In this document: in pieces, positions 7,210-17,182 of the stretch
Numbering within the stretch: position 1 is the stretch's first letter
Layout of the letters: the number at the start of each line of letters is the position of its first letter
Source of the DNA: Aquitalea pelogenes
GTDB lineage: Bacteria; Pseudomonadota; Gammaproteobacteria; Burkholderiales; Chromobacteriaceae
Direction of reading: 5' to 3'
DNA: 64,000 bases
Assembly (NCBI RefSeq): GCF_001515305.1
Contig: NZ_LNQV01000011.1
Span: 39,132 to 103,131, forward strand
The notes under the pieces: generated by a model
What the model was told of the DNA's origin: nothing
The model's input: the letters and a program-made list of their open reading frames with translations, nothing else
Databases searched by the model: none
Program-made: the position numbers and the translations under genes

Positions 7210-8478
7210 TTATTCTTCCACCACCTTGCGGGCGAACTTGATGCCCAACTGCTTGAGCTTGCGATACAGGTGAGTGCGCTCCAGGCCCACTTTCTGTGCC
7301 ACGCGGCTCATATTGCCGTTTTCCAGCGAGATGTGGTACTCGAAGTAACGACGCTCCAGCTGTTCACGCAACTCACGCAAAGGCATGTTGAAGTCGAAGC
7401 CGGACTCTTCCACCGGTTTTTCATGGCGGAACTGGGCCAGCACCTTGTTGACTTCCGGGGCGTCCACATCATCCGACTCGGAGGTCAGCGCCAGGCTCTT
7501 GATGATGCTGCGCAGCTGCTCCAGATTCCCCGGCCAATCATACTGACGCAGGGCATTCAGCGCCGCAGTGGTCAGTTTCTTGTTGGGGATCTGCCGTGAC
7601 TCCACCAGCTCGATCAGGATCTGTTCGGCGATGAAGATGATGTCTTCCGCATGCTCACGCAGCGGCGGAATCGGCACGATCACGCTGGACAGTGCAGTCA
7701 GCAAACGGTTATCGCATTCCGGGTCCACCAGCAGTTCCTGCAAGGGACGGCTGCAGGAGCACAGCAGGCGCACATTGAAGCGATCCAGCTTGGACAGCAG
7801 GAACAGCAAACCTTGCTGCACCCGGCGGTTGTACTGGCCGATTTCCGGCAGGAACAACACGCCGTTATTCGCCTTTTGCAGCAACTCCAGCGGCGCATCA
7901 GCCAGTTGTTCCGGCTTGGCAGGCGTTACCCAGGGGGTATTGCCCTGATGGAAAAAGCGCGCCACCAGTTCGAAACCGGAGCCAGGCTCACCGGTCAGCA
8001 ACACCGGCGACTTGACCTTGGCCACCCGCTCCAGCTGACGCTTGAGTTCCTGGATGGGTTCGCTGCGGCCCAGCTTGTCCAGGTTCAGCGAAGTATTGGC
8101 TTGCATGTCGCCATACTTCAGAGCCCGCTGTACGGTAGTCAGCAGTTTTTGCAGGGCAATCGGCTTTTCCAGGAAATCGAAAGCACCGATACGGGTGGCT
8201 TCCACCGCCGTATCAATACTGGCATGACCGGACATCATGACCACCGGCATGTTCAACTGGCCGGACTTGGCCCATTCCTTCAACAGTGTCACACCGTCGC
8301 AGTCGGGCATCCAGATATCCAGCAACACCAGCGCCGGACGTGTCTGGTTGCGCAACTGTCTGGCTACCTCGGCGTTTTCCGCCAGGGCAACCGTGTATCC
8401 CTCATCCTGCAGGATCTCCGAGAGCAGTTCACGAATCCCGATCTCGTCATCAACAATCAATATATCGCTGCTACGCAT
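7210..8478 (-). CDS. ntrX: NtrX-like response regulator with degenerate AAA+ domain
   Basis: A 422-residue regulator: receiver at residues 5-120 (acidic D10/D11, phospho-acceptor D54, K105), AAA+-type region at about 137-340, and a Fis-type helix-turn-helix at the end (NMSRVAQKVGLERTHLYRKLKQLGIK). It is the partner of the kinase coded just upstream, with overlapping stop and start (TAATG). The AAA+ region has lost key features. The Walker A loop is GEPGSGFE (163-170), with Phe where the catalytic Lys should be. Walker B is GVLFLPEIG (206-214), with Pro for the Asp. No GAFTGA loop for sigma54 contact is visible. It therefore probably acts as a sigma70-type regulator, as inferred for neisserial NtrX. 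Confidence 0.9.
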   Translation of the reverse strand: MRSSDILIVDDEIGIRELLSEILQDEGYTVALAENAEVARQLRNQTRPALVLLDIWMPDCDGVTLLKEWAKSGQLNMPVVMMSGHASIDTAVEATRIGAFDFLEKPIALQKLLTTVQRALKYGDMQANTSLNLDKLGRSEPIQELKRQLERVAKVKSPVLLTGEPGSGFELVARFFHQGNTPWVTPAKPEQLADAPLELLQKANNGVLFLPEIGQYNRRVQQGLLFLLSKLDRFNVRLLCSCSRPLQELLVDPECDNRLLTALSSVIVPIPPLREHAEDIIFIAEQILIELVESRQIPNKKLTTAALNALRQYDWPGNLEQLRSIIKSLALTSESDDVDAPEVNKVLAQFRHEKPVEESGFDFNMPLRELREQLERRYFEYHISLENGNMSRVAQKVGLERTHLYRKLKQLGIKFARKVVEE

Positions 8479-10583
8479 TAGGCCTCCAGCAATGGCAGGG
8501 TGAGAAGAATGCGCGCGCCGTGCTGCTCGCCATTCCCCAATGTGACCTGACCATGGTGTTCCTCCGCTATTTTCTTCACCACCGCCAGTCCCAGCCCCGT
8601 GCCCTTGGGCTTGCTGGTCACATAGGGCTCGAACGCGCGTGGCAGGAGCTCGGCAGGAAAGCCCGAACCGTTGTCCTGCACGCAGACGATCGCGTTTCTT
8701 CCTTCTTGTCGGCTGCTAATGTGAATCATCGGGATGTCAACGTCAAGGACCGCATCCTGTGCATTCTGCATCAGGTTATGCAATACCTGCCGCAGCAGTG
8801 CGGCATCCCCCATGATCATCAGCGGCCTTTCTTCCAGTTCAATCTTAACAGCCGGATTGGATTCGTACAGCGTACTTACCTCTCGCACCACCTGATTGAG
8901 ATCAAGTTCACTGAGTTTGATGCGCGGTGCCCGGGCATAATCGCGGAAGGCATCCACCATGTTCTTCAGTGCCGCCACCTGCTTGATGATGGTGTCGGTA
9001 GAGCGTTTGAGCATGTCCGCATCGGCAGTTTCAAGCTTGGCGGAAAGCTTCATCGCCAGGCGCTCGGCCGACAGCTGGATGGGCGTGAGCGGATTGCGGA
9101 TTTCATGCGCCAGCCGCTTGGCCACTTCGCCCCAGGCCGCATCCCGCTGCGCCCGCGCCAGCTCGGTAATGTCGTCGAACACCACAACATAACCGCTTCC
9201 GGAGCGTTCGGGCAAGCGGGCACCGCGTACCAGCAGGCTGCGCGCGCCCTGCCCGGTCATGTAGTCCAGCTGGGTTTGCCACTCTTCTTCCTGCTTGTTT
9301 TCACCATGCTGCAGCATGGTATCCACCAGGGGAATCAAGGCCGGTACCCGGGTGGACCACTGCTCTACCGGGTAGGGCACCAGCTCGGAAAAATCCACAC
9401 CCAGAATGCGTCCGGCACTGGTATTGGCCGCGCGCAGCTGCCAGGCCGCATCCAGTGCAATCACCCCGGCGGAGAGATTGGCCAGAATACTTTCCAGGTA
9501 AAGCTTGCCGCTTTCCAGCGCCTGTTGGGTCTGGTTGGCCGTCTGGCGTGCTTCATCCAGCTGCTGGGTCATGCGGTTAAACAGCGTGGTGAGCATGCCC
9601 AGCTCGTCACGCCGGTATACCGGGTGGCGTTTGGAGAAGTCACCTTGCGCCACCGCACGCGTACCTGCGGCCAGCTCGGACAGCGGCGCGGACAGGCGTT
9701 CTGACAGAAACAGGGCAAATGCCAGCGCTGAGGTCAGGGCCAGCAGACAGGCTAGCGCCAGGGTGAGCATGTAGAAGGTTTTCAGGCCATCGCGCGACAA
9801 CAGTAGCTGGTGGTATTCGGCACGCGCGGTTTCGATCTGCTCGGCATCGCGGGCAATGGATTGCGGCGCGGCCTGCACCACTTGCAACACGCGCCATTCG
9901 CCTTCCAGCGTGCGATAGGGCAGCAATACGCGTAAGGTGAGTCCGGCGGCGTCATTCTCCACCGATTTGCTGCCCTGCCGCAGCTTCAGGCCGCGCAGGG
10001 CATCGCGGGATGGGGCCTGCGGCAATTGCCGGGTATTGCTGCTGGCAAAGTTGAGCAGTTGTCCGGATTTGTTGAAGATGGCCACCTCGCGCAAACCCAG
10101 TTGTTCGCGCAGGCGCTCCAACCGGGACGGCAGCATCAGGGACGGCATGCCGTCAATATCGTCCAGCACCACGCGGCTCTTGCGGGCCACATCTTCCAGT
10201 ACGTAGTTGAGCGCGCCCTTGCCCAGCTCCAGCCCGCGATCCAGCGCGGACTCTACCCGCACGTCAAACCAGCTTTCGATACTGCGCGTCAGGAATTGTG
10301 CGGAAATGGTGAACACCAGCATGCCCGGCACCAGGGCGACCATGGCAAACATCATCACCAGACGCTGGGTCAGCTTGGCACCGAACACCCGGCCCTTCAC
10401 CCGCTGGCGCAGCCGCAAGAGCTGCCGCCCCACCACGGCCAGCAGGCCAACCAGCAACAGGCTGTTGAGCCCGAACACCCACCAGTAGTATTCCGCCAGC
10501 TTGGAGGCATTGCCGGTGGCAATGGCCAGCAGGTAGAGCATGATGGCCCCGAACGTCGCCAGCGCAATGGCGGCGTAGCGCAT
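8478..10583 (-). CDS. ntrY: NtrY-like sensor histidine kinase
   Basis: A 701-residue membrane kinase. Transmembrane helices lie near residues 5-22, 36-55, 75-98 and 265-290, the last two bracketing a periplasmic sensor part. A HAMP segment (APLSELAAGTRAVAQGDFSKRHP), a PAS-like region, and the H-box HEIRNPLTPIQLSAERL with H493 follow. The ATPase boxes NLMQNAQDA, DNGSGF and GTGLGL are intact. It should phosphorylate the NtrX-like protein coded next. In Neisseria the homologous pair controls respiratory genes. Its start overlaps the stop of the DUF4390 gene (TGATG), so the genes are translationally coupled. Confidence 0.92.
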   Translation of the reverse strand: MRYAAIALATFGAIMLYLLAIATGNASKLAEYYWWVFGLNSLLLVGLLAVVGRQLLRLRQRVKGRVFGAKLTQRLVMMFAMVALVPGMLVFTISAQFLTRSIESWFDVRVESALDRGLELGKGALNYVLEDVARKSRVVLDDIDGMPSLMLPSRLERLREQLGLREVAIFNKSGQLLNFASSNTRQLPQAPSRDALRGLKLRQGSKSVENDAAGLTLRVLLPYRTLEGEWRVLQVVQAAPQSIARDAEQIETARAEYHQLLLSRDGLKTFYMLTLALACLLALTSALAFALFLSERLSAPLSELAAGTRAVAQGDFSKRHPVYRRDELGMLTTLFNRMTQQLDEARQTANQTQQALESGKLYLESILANLSAGVIALDAAWQLRAANTSAGRILGVDFSELVPYPVEQWSTRVPALIPLVDTMLQHGENKQEEEWQTQLDYMTGQGARSLLVRGARLPERSGSGYVVVFDDITELARAQRDAAWGEVAKRLAHEIRNPLTPIQLSAERLAMKLSAKLETADADMLKRSTDTIIKQVAALKNMVDAFRDYARAPRIKLSELDLNQVVREVSTLYESNPAVKIELEERPLMIMGDAALLRQVLHNLMQNAQDAVLDVDIPMIHISSRQEGRNAIVCVQDNGSGFPAELLPRAFEPYVTSKPKGTGLGLAVVKKIAEEHHGQVTLGNGEQHGARILLTLPLLEA

Positions 10584-11179
10584 CAGCTAGCTTCTTTCAT
10601 GGTGATGCTGGTCCAGTTGGAGGACAGGCTCCATTCGCCGGAGCCAAGGGCATTGAGCTGGAAGGGTTTGGGCAGCTCGCTGATATCCAGCACCAGTCGC
10701 ACCCGGCCTGCCACGCTGCCGGGGTTGCGCGGATCGAGCGCACCGCTTTGCAGGACGCGCCAGTCCTGAATGGAACCCAGGGCACCCATGGCCTCGGACA
10801 GGGAGCGGTAATAATTTGAAAAACTGCCGATGGTGACGCGATAACGACTGGTCAGGGACTGATAGGACAGCTTGAACGTGAGGCTGGCGTGTGGCTCGAA
10901 CCACTCTTTCAGATTGAGGTAATAGGCGGTACTGCGCGGCCGGGTCAGTTCGAACTCCAGCCGGAAGGTCAAGGTGACACCTTGTGCCAGCGCATCATTC
11001 AGGCTGCTGGATAACTTGGTCTGGAAGCGGGTGCTGAGCGAAAGCTGGCCATCTTGCGTCAGCTCGGCATCGGCACGCCGCGCCAGAATGCCATCGGCCT
11101 GCGCCGTGGGAACGGCACAGACCAGTAGCCATAACACCAGGCTAATGCTTCGCAAGCAGCGCGTAATAGAAACCGTCAT
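10583..11179 (-). CDS. DUF4390-domain exported protein
   Basis: A 198-residue protein of unknown function nearly always coded between rsmB and ntrY in betaproteobacteria. Residues 1-29 are a signal peptide (ISLVLWLLVCAVPTAQA-DG). The rest is beta-rich (QLSLSTRFQTKLSSSLNDALAQG, RYRVTIGSFSNYYRSLSEAMGALG). I choose the ATG at 11179, since the GTG at 11188 has no ribosome site. Its start lies inside the end of rsmB (38-base overlap) and its stop overlaps the ntrY ATG. Its place in front of a sensor kinase hints at an envelope-signal role, which is inference only. Confidence 0.85.
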   Translation of the reverse strand: MTVSITRCLRSISLVLWLLVCAVPTAQADGILARRADAELTQDGQLSLSTRFQTKLSSSLNDALAQGVTLTFRLEFELTRPRSTAYYLNLKEWFEPHASLTFKLSYQSLTSRYRVTIGSFSNYYRSLSEAMGALGSIQDWRVLQSGALDPRNPGSVAGRVRLVLDISELPKPFQLNALGSGEWSLSSNWTSITMKEAS

Positions 11180-12395
11180 GACGCTCACAGGGCAACAGTT
11201 GTTGCTGATTCAGGCATTCGGCATCGGCATGACGCGCCAGGAATGCAGCCAACTGCTGCTGATTTTCTTCCGGAAAAATCGAGCACGTAGCGTATAGCAT
11301 TTTCCCGCCGGGCGCGAGTAGCCCCCATAGCGTGTCAACCATCTGCGCCTGCTGGGCAGCCAGGGTGGCAAAATCGCCCGGACGGCGCAGCCACTTGATG
11401 TCAGGATGACGGCGAACCACCCCGGAGGCCGAACAAGGCACATCGGCCAGAATGCGGTCGAACGGCTTGCCATCCCACCAGTCAGCCGCCTGCCCGGCAT
11501 CGGCCGCGTGCAGGTTGGCGTGCAAGCCACCGCGCTGCAGGTTTTCCGCCACCCGTTGCAATCGCTGCGGGTCGATATCCAGCGCGGTCATCTCCACATC
11601 TGCCATTTCCAGCATATGACATGTTTTGCCACCCGGCGCGGCACAGGCATCCAGCACGCGCTGTCCGGCGTGCAGGTCCAGCAGGCGGGCAGCCTGCTGT
11701 GCGCCCCAGTCCTGTACCGACACCACGCCGTCAGCAAAGCCGGGCAGTTCGCGCACATTCACCGGCTTGTCCAGCAGGATGCCGCTGGCGTCATCCAGTG
11801 CTGTTGCCCCCATGCCCAGCGCTTCGAGCTGGGCCAGATAGGCGGCCACCGTGCTCTTGAGGACGTTAACGCGCAGCGTCATCGGCGGATGGCTGTTATT
11901 CCACTCCAGGATGGACGACCACTCTTGCGGGTAGGCCTGCTGGATGGCTTTCACCCACCAGCGCGGGTGATTGGTGGCAGCTTCCAGATCTTTCTGCGCC
12001 AGGCGCAGCATTTCCTCGCGCTGGCGCAAGAAGTTGCGCAGCACGCCATTAACCAGCGCCTTGAACTTGCCGCGGGCCAGCCGCTCTGCCAGCTTCACTG
12101 CCTCGTTGACGACGGCGTAATCGGCCGCGCGGGTGTATACCAGCTGATAGAAAGCCACCTGCAATACCCGCTCCAGCTGGGCATCCGGCAAGGCCTTGGG
12201 CACCAGGCGGCGCAACCAGAAGCGCAAGCGTGCCAGTTGACGCAGGCTGCCGTAGCAAATGTCCTGCAAGGCCGCGCGCTCTTGCGCAGTCAGGTCTGCG
12301 CTCTGGCGTTGTGCCTGGGCCAGCGCCTCGGTCAGGGTACGGCCGGATTCCACCTGGCCCAGCACTTCGGCGGCCAGTTGCTGTATGCGATGCAT
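11142..12395 (-). CDS. rsmB: 16S rRNA (cytosine-967 C5) methyltransferase
   Basis: A 417-residue SAM-dependent enzyme that methylates C967 of 16S rRNA. It has an N-terminal NusB-like RNA-binding domain (about 1-140) and a C-terminal Rossmann methyltransferase domain. Motifs are LDACAAPGGKTCHMLE for SAM, DVPCSASGVVRRHPDIKW with the PC cysteine, and YATCSIFPEEN with the nucleophilic TC cysteine. The start at 12395 follows AAGG at 8 bases; an upstream TTG is less likely. The gene is followed by the DUF4390 and NtrY/X genes in the usual betaproteobacterial order. Confidence 0.94.
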   Translation of the reverse strand: MHRIQQLAAEVLGQVESGRTLTEALAQAQRQSADLTAQERAALQDICYGSLRQLARLRFWLRRLVPKALPDAQLERVLQVAFYQLVYTRAADYAVVNEAVKLAERLARGKFKALVNGVLRNFLRQREEMLRLAQKDLEAATNHPRWWVKAIQQAYPQEWSSILEWNNSHPPMTLRVNVLKSTVAAYLAQLEALGMGATALDDASGILLDKPVNVRELPGFADGVVSVQDWGAQQAARLLDLHAGQRVLDACAAPGGKTCHMLEMADVEMTALDIDPQRLQRVAENLQRGGLHANLHAADAGQAADWWDGKPFDRILADVPCSASGVVRRHPDIKWLRRPGDFATLAAQQAQMVDTLWGLLAPGGKMLYATCSIFPEENQQQLAAFLARHADAECLNQQQLLPCERHDGFYYALLAKH

Positions 12396-12448
12396 GTCAA
12401 AACCTTGAAATGGCAAACGGCGAGGACTGTGCTCTCGCCGTATGAAAA

Positions 12449-12478
12449 CGGCCGGTATCCGTCTGGCGGTACCGGCCC
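12449..12478 (-). terminator. Probable terminator after htpX
   Basis: GGCCGGTA and TACCGGCC (12450-12477) form an 8-bp stem with a 12-base loop, followed on the minus strand by GTTTTC. It may split the htpX and rsmB transcripts. Confidence 0.6.
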
Positions 12479-12507
12479 GTGTGTTCGTTCAGATGCGCAT
12501 GATACGT

Positions 12508-13359
12508 TCAGCCCACGCCGCGCGCCATAGCGTGCAAGCGGGCAATGCGCTCCTCGGTATGCGGGTGGGTACGGAACAACTCGCCCACATCCAGCCCGGC
12601 CAGCGGGTTGATGATCATCATCTGGGCGGTTTCCGGATGGGCCTGCGCAGTGGGCATGGCAATACCTTGAGCGTAGTACTCGATTTTCTGCAATGCACCC
12701 GCCAACGCGAGCGGATCGCCGGAAATTTCGGCTCCGCCGCGGTCTGCCTCGAATTCGCGGGCGCGGGAAATGGCCATCTGGATCAGGCTGGCCGCCAGCG
12801 GCGCCAGGATGGCCAGCAAGATGCCGGCCAGCGGATTGACCGGTCGACCGTTTTCGTCCCGCCCGCCAAAGAACATGGCAAAGTTGGCCAGCGCCGACAC
12901 CGCACCGGCCATGGTGGCGCTGATGGTGGAAATCAGGGTGTCACGATGCCGCACATGGGCCAGCTCATGCGCCATCACGCCACGCAGCTCGCGATAGTCC
13001 AGCATGCGCATGATGCCCGTGGTGGCTGCGACGGCGGCATGTTCCGGGTCTCGCCCGGTGGCAAAGGCATTGGGTTGCTCTTCGTGGATGACGTAAACCC
13101 GTGGCATGGGCAGGCCGGCACGCTGTGCCAGCTCGGCCACCATGCCGTAAAACTCGGGTGCCGACCGGGCATCCACCTCCTGGGCGTTGTACATACGCAA
13201 CACCATTTGGTCTGAATTCCAGTAGGCAAACAGATTCATCCCGCCAGCAAACAACAATGCCAGCATCAAGCCGTTCCGCCCCCCGATGAGGGCACCGATC
13301 ACACCGAGAAAAGCGACAAACGCGGCCATCAGCATGGCCGTCTTGAACATATTGTTCAT
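12508..13359 (-). CDS. htpX: Membrane metalloprotease HtpX
   Basis: A 283-residue M48-family zinc protease that degrades misfolded inner-membrane proteins. Transmembrane helices are at about 5-25 and 28-47, the catalytic HELAH at 131-135, two more helices lie around 145-195, and the third-ligand segment REFEAD is at 201-206. The length agrees with E. coli HtpX (293). An excellent AGGAGGG precedes the ATG at 13359. Envelope-stress control would be expected from the family; nothing here proves it. Confidence 0.95.
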   Translation of the reverse strand: MNNMFKTAMLMAAFVAFLGVIGALIGGRNGLMLALLFAGGMNLFAYWNSDQMVLRMYNAQEVDARSAPEFYGMVAELAQRAGLPMPRVYVIHEEQPNAFATGRDPEHAAVAATTGIMRMLDYRELRGVMAHELAHVRHRDTLISTISATMAGAVSALANFAMFFGGRDENGRPVNPLAGILLAILAPLAASLIQMAISRAREFEADRGGAEISGDPLALAGALQKIEYYAQGIAMPTAQAHPETAQMMIINPLAGLDVGELFRTHPHTEERIARLHAMARGVG

Positions 13360-13393
13360 TTACCCTCCTTTTGCTGTGACCGTTGAAAGACGC

Positions 13394-14314
13394 TTACTGT
13401 CCCAGACGGGTTCCCGCCAGCGTGGCGCGGCCTGCGGCAAAGTCGCGTGCGCCCAGACGTTTGCCACCAGCAGCCTGCAGTTGCGTCAGCACCACTAGTC
13501 CCTCGCCACTGCCCACCACCACGCCATCGGCATCCGCACGCACCACCAGGCCAGGCTCGGCCTGACCGGTAATGGCATGGGCCTGCCACAGTTTCAGCGG
13601 CTCGCCAGCCAGCTGGGTAAAGGCACCCGGTGCCGGGTTGTAGGCACGGATGGCACGGGCAATGTCGGCGGCTGGCAGTTGCCAGTTCACCTCGGCTTCT
13701 GCCTTGGTCAGCTTGTGCGCGTAGGTGACGCCTTGTTCCGGCTGCGGCTGCGCATTCAGGCCATCCAGTGTCGCCAGGGTGCTGACAATGGCTTCGGCCC
13801 CGCACACAGCCAGCTTGTCATGCAGGCTGGCCGCGGTGTCGTCCTGGCTAATGGCCAGCGGGTGTACCGATAACATGGCACCGGTATCCAGCCCCACATC
13901 CATCTGCATGATGGTGATGCCGGTTTCACTATCGCCAGCCAGAATGGCGCGCTGAATGGGAGCGGCACCGCGCCAGCGCGGCAGCAAGGAGGCATGGATG
14001 TTCAGGCAACCACGCGGCGGAATGTCCAGCACCGCCTTGGGCAGCAGCAGGCCGTAGGCCGCCACCACCATCAGTTCGGCACCGATCTCCCGCAGCATGG
14101 CCTGGGCTTCGTCGGTCTTGAGCGATAGCGGCTGCTCCACCCGCAAGCCGTGTTCCAGCGCCACTTCCTTCACCGGACTGGGCTTGAGCTTCATGCCACG
14201 CCCGGCCGGACGGTCCGGCTGGGTCAGCACCAGGGCAATTTCATGACCGGCGGCCAGCAAGGCGCGCAGCGCGGCCGCGGCAAATTCCGGCGTACCGGCA
14301 AAAATCAGTTTCAT
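13394..14314 (-). CDS. fmt: Methionyl-tRNA formyltransferase
   Basis: A 306-residue enzyme that formylates initiator Met-tRNA using 10-formyl-THF. The start at 14314 gives [20 protein letters not shown]. Signature elements are [38 protein letters not shown] and the C-terminal tRNA-binding domain from about residue 205. The length is close to E. coli Fmt (315). It lies downstream of def in the same direction, so the enzymes that add and remove the formyl group are coded together. Confidence 0.96.
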   Translation of the reverse strand: MKLIFAGTPEFAAAALRALLAAGHEIALVLTQPDRPAGRGMKLKPSPVKEVALEHGLRVEQPLSLKTDEAQAMLREIGAELMVVAAYGLLLPKAVLDIPPRGCLNIHASLLPRWRGAAPIQRAILAGDSETGITIMQMDVGLDTGAMLSVHPLAISQDDTAASLHDKLAVCGAEAIVSTLATLDGLNAQPQPEQGVTYAHKLTKAEAEVNWQLPAADIARAIRAYNPAPGAFTQLAGEPLKLWQAHAITGQAEPGLVVRADADGVVVGSGEGLVVLTQLQAAGGKRLGARDFAAGRATLAGTRLGQ

Positions 14315-14363
14315 CGTCAACCCGCAATCAGCAAGACAGGACGCGCCTGTCTTTATCAGCATC

Positions 14364-14389
14364 ACCTGTCCGACCAGTACCGGACAGGT
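14364..14389 (-). terminator. Hairpin between def and fmt
   Basis: ACCTGTCCG (14364-14372) pairs perfectly with CGGACAGGT (14381-14389). No U tract follows, so it may be a weak terminator, an RNA-processing or stability element, rather than a full stop. Confidence 0.5.
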
Positions 14390-14396
14390 TCATTCA

Positions 14397-14900
14397 TCAC
14401 ATATTCTGTTTTTCGCGCTTTTTCAGCTTGGTGCGAATCCGGCCTTGCTTGAGTTCGGACAGGTATTCGACAAACACCTTGCCATCCAGATGATCAATTT
14501 CATGCTGAATGCAAATGGCCAGCAAGCCGTCGGCTTCCAGTTCATACTGGGCACCGGTGGCATCCTGTGCACGCACCTTGACCCGCTCGGCCCGGGTAAC
14601 CTTGTCGTAGATGCCGGGCACCGACAGGCAGCCTTCTTCGTATACGGTTTCACCTTCTTTTTCGATGATGACCGGGTTGATGAAGACACGGCGTTCGTTG
14701 TGGTCCTCGGAAATATCCATTACCACCAGCCGCTTGTGATAGTCCACCTGGGTGGCAGCCAGGCCGATACCCTTGGCCTCGTACATGGTTTCAAACATGT
14801 TGTCGATCTGGGTCTGCAAGGCAGCGTCAAAGGTCTCGACCGGCGTGGCCACGGTATGCAGACGCGCATCCGGATAATGCAAAATGTTCAGCAGCGCCAT
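14397..14900 (-). CDS. def: Peptide deformylase
   Basis: A 167-residue metalloenzyme that removes the N-formyl group from new proteins. All three motifs are intact: GIGLAATQV (44-52), EGCLSVPG with metal ligand C91, and HEIDHLDG with H133 and H137. The ATG at 14900 yields [11 protein letters not shown] as in the family, and a GGAG is about 11 bases upstream. Upstream in-frame starts run toward the divergent LysM gene and are not needed. First gene of the def-fmt pair. Confidence 0.96.
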   Translation of the reverse strand: MALLNILHYPDARLHTVATPVETFDAALQTQIDNMFETMYEAKGIGLAATQVDYHKRLVVMDISEDHNERRVFINPVIIEKEGETVYEEGCLSVPGIYDKVTRAERVKVRAQDATGAQYELEADGLLAICIQHEIDHLDGKVFVEYLSELKQGRIRTKLKKREKQNM

Positions 14901-15025
14901 CGGTTTTATTGCTCCAAGTTGTCGTAATGCCATCAGCACGTCGATAATAGACATGTCTGACGCATGCTCGTTTGTCAAAGGAGCGCTCGCGGGCGCTCAT
15001 TACACTCAATATTGGGGCACTTTTC

Positions 15026-16062
15026 ATGCGTAAAAGTATTATATCGCTTGCTTTGGCTCTGGGACTGGCTCTCCCGGCTTTTTCCGACACCCTGACCATC
15101 AAGCCCGGCGCACCGGCGCGTTATACCGTGGTGAAGGGTGACACGCTGTGGGGTATTTCCGGCCGTTATCTCAAGAGCCCGTGGAAATGGCCCGCCTGTG
15201 GCAGATGAACAAGAGCGAAATCAAGAACCCGCACTGGATCTACCCGGGCGACGTACTGGTACTGACCTATGTCAACGGCCAACCGCGCCTGACGCTGGAA
15301 AAAGGCCGTCAGGGTGATGTACGCCTGTCGCCGCAGGTCCGCATGTCCGACATCGACAAGGCCATCGCCAGCATTCCGGCCAAGGCCATCGAGCCTTTCC
15401 TGTACCGTCCGCTGGTGGTGAACGAAGAAGAATTCCTGAGCTCGCCGCGCCTGGTGGCCGGTCCGGGAGAACGTCTGGCTTTTGGCTCTGGCGATCGCAT
15501 TTTTGCCAATGGCGTTGCCAGCACCGGCACCTGGCAGGTGTACCGTGCCAGCAAGCCGCTGATTGATCCGGTTACCAAGGAAAACCTCGGCTACGAGGTG
15601 ATGTATGGCGGTGATGCCGTGGTGGACAAGCTGGGCGAAGAAATCCAGACCATGCACCTGACCAAGGTGAACAGCGAGATTCTGGTAGGCGACCGCCTGA
15701 TCAAGGCCCCCAGGGACCAGTTTGTCAGCTATGTACCGCATAGCCCGGATGCCAATATCCAGGGACAGATCATCTCGGTCTATGACGGTGTGGACGGCGC
15801 GGCCCAATACTCCAACGTAGTGATCAACCGTGGCAAACGTGAGCAGGTGGAACCGGGCGATGTGTTCAACATCGTCAAGAATGCCAAGCCGGTTACCCTG
15901 ATCATGGCGGATGGAGAGAAAAAAGAAGTCACCCTGCCCGGTCAGAGCATTGGCAAGATCTTCATCTACCGCGTATTCGACAAGGTTTCCTATGGCCTGG
16001 TGCTGGACAGCACCGACGCGGCCAGCGTGGGGGATGTAGTCAACTCGCCGGAAAGCGAATGA
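15026..16062 (+). pseudogene. LysM-domain envelope protein gene with single-base frameshift
   Basis: The reading frame begins at 15026 (signal peptide MRKSIISLALALGLALPAFS, then LysM motif YTVVKGDTLWGISGRYL) but hits a TGA at 15206-15208. The rest of the protein, beginning RLWQMNKSEIKNPHWIYPGDVL, continues in another frame up to 16062. Adding one C to the CCC at 15191-15193 restores an unbroken protein of about 345 residues (WKWPRLWQMN) across the LysM motif, which argues for a recent mutation or a sequencing/assembly error. LysM binds peptidoglycan; homologues sit upstream of dprA in Neisseriales. The stop overlaps the dprA start (ATGA). Confidence 0.85.
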
Positions 16063-17141
16063 GCCAGCTGAACGAAAACTGGCTGCTGCTGGCCCTGACA
16101 CCGGGCATAGGCCCGGCCGGTTTTCTCAAGCTGATTGCCGCCTTTGGCTCCGCCAGCCATGTGCTGGCGGCCAGCACCGCACAAACCGCACCGCTGATCG
16201 GGCAGGACATCGCCCAGGCACTGCGCGAGAGACGTGCCGAGGCAGACGCCAAGGCGGCCCTCGCCTGGGCCGAACAAGAGAATTGCAGCCTGCTCAGCCT
16301 GCTGGATGACGATTACCCGCAAGCACTGGCAGAAACTGCCGCCCCGCCTCCGCTGCTGTTTGCCCGCGGGCAGCGCGCCTTGTTGCAACGTCCGATGCTG
16401 GCCATGGTAGGCAGCCGTAGTGCCACCCCGCCGGGCAAGCAGATCGCCGAGGACTTTGCCCGCCAGCTGTCCGCCCACGGTTACACCATCGTCAGTGGCC
16501 TCGCCAGTGGCATTGATGCCGCCGCACACCGTGGTGCCTTGCAGGAATCAGGCTCCACCATTGCCGTCATCGGCACCGGGATTGACCGGGTGTATCCGGC
16601 CAGCAACCGCGAGCTTGCCCATCAGATCGGCCGCTCAGGCCTGATTTTGTCGGAATTTCCGCTTGGTGCCGGTCCGGTTGCCGGCCATTTCCCGCGCCGC
16701 AACCGCATCATCGCAGGCTTGTCCCGCGGCTGCCTGGTCGTGGAAGCCAATATCAATTCCGGCTCGCTGATTACCGCCCGGCTGGCTGCGGAAAGCGGGC
16801 GCGAAGTCATGGCGGTTCCCGGTTCGATTCACAACCCGCAAGCGCGCGGCTGTCACCGCTTGCTGCGTGATGGTGCCCGCCTGATCGAAACCGTGGATGA
16901 CGTGCTGGATGAAATCGGCCGTGTGTCTTCGCCCCCGATCACGCCGGCAGCAACAGCAGGGGAAAATCAGCCGGTGGACGACCCGATTCTGGCGATCATG
17001 GGCTTTGATCCGGTGAGCAGCGAGGCGCTGGCAACACAACTCGGGTTGACGCAGGGAGAGGTTTACGCGATGCTGCTGGAGCTGGAACTTGCCGGCAAGC
17101 TGACCAGCCTGCCCGGCGGACGGGTTCAGCGACTGGTCTGA
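16059..17141 (+). CDS. dprA: DNA-processing protein DprA (Smf)
   Basis: A 360-residue protein that binds incoming single-stranded DNA during natural transformation and loads RecA. The Rossmann-like DprA core spans about residues 80-290 (MVGSRSATPPGKQIAEDFARQL, VSGLASGIDAAAHRGAL, FPRRNRIIAGLS, EANINSGSLITARLA). A C-terminal winged-helix region follows. The start overlaps the LysM stop by 4 bases, so the two are coupled. No other competence gene is in the window. Confidence 0.95.
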   Translation: MSQLNENWLLLALTPGIGPAGFLKLIAAFGSASHVLAASTAQTAPLIGQDIAQALRERRAEADAKAALAWAEQENCSLLSLLDDDYPQALAETAAPPPLLFARGQRALLQRPMLAMVGSRSATPPGKQIAEDFARQLSAHGYTIVSGLASGIDAAAHRGALQESGSTIAVIGTGIDRVYPASNRELAHQIGRSGLILSEFPLGAGPVAGHFPRRNRIIAGLSRGCLVVEANINSGSLITARLAAESGREVMAVPGSIHNPQARGCHRLLRDGARLIETVDDVLDEIGRVSSPPITPAATAGENQPVDDPILAIMGFDPVSSEALATQLGLTQGEVYAMLLELELAGKLTSLPGGRVQRLV

Positions 17142-17182
17142 TCCGGACCAGTCCCTGTAGTAGTTCATTTGAAGAAGACCTG

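Noticed and set aside
15180..15215. Programmed ribosomal frameshift in the LysM gene
   Set aside because: No slippery heptamer or obvious stimulatory structure; the shift destroys the LysM motif, so mutation or sequencing error is simpler.
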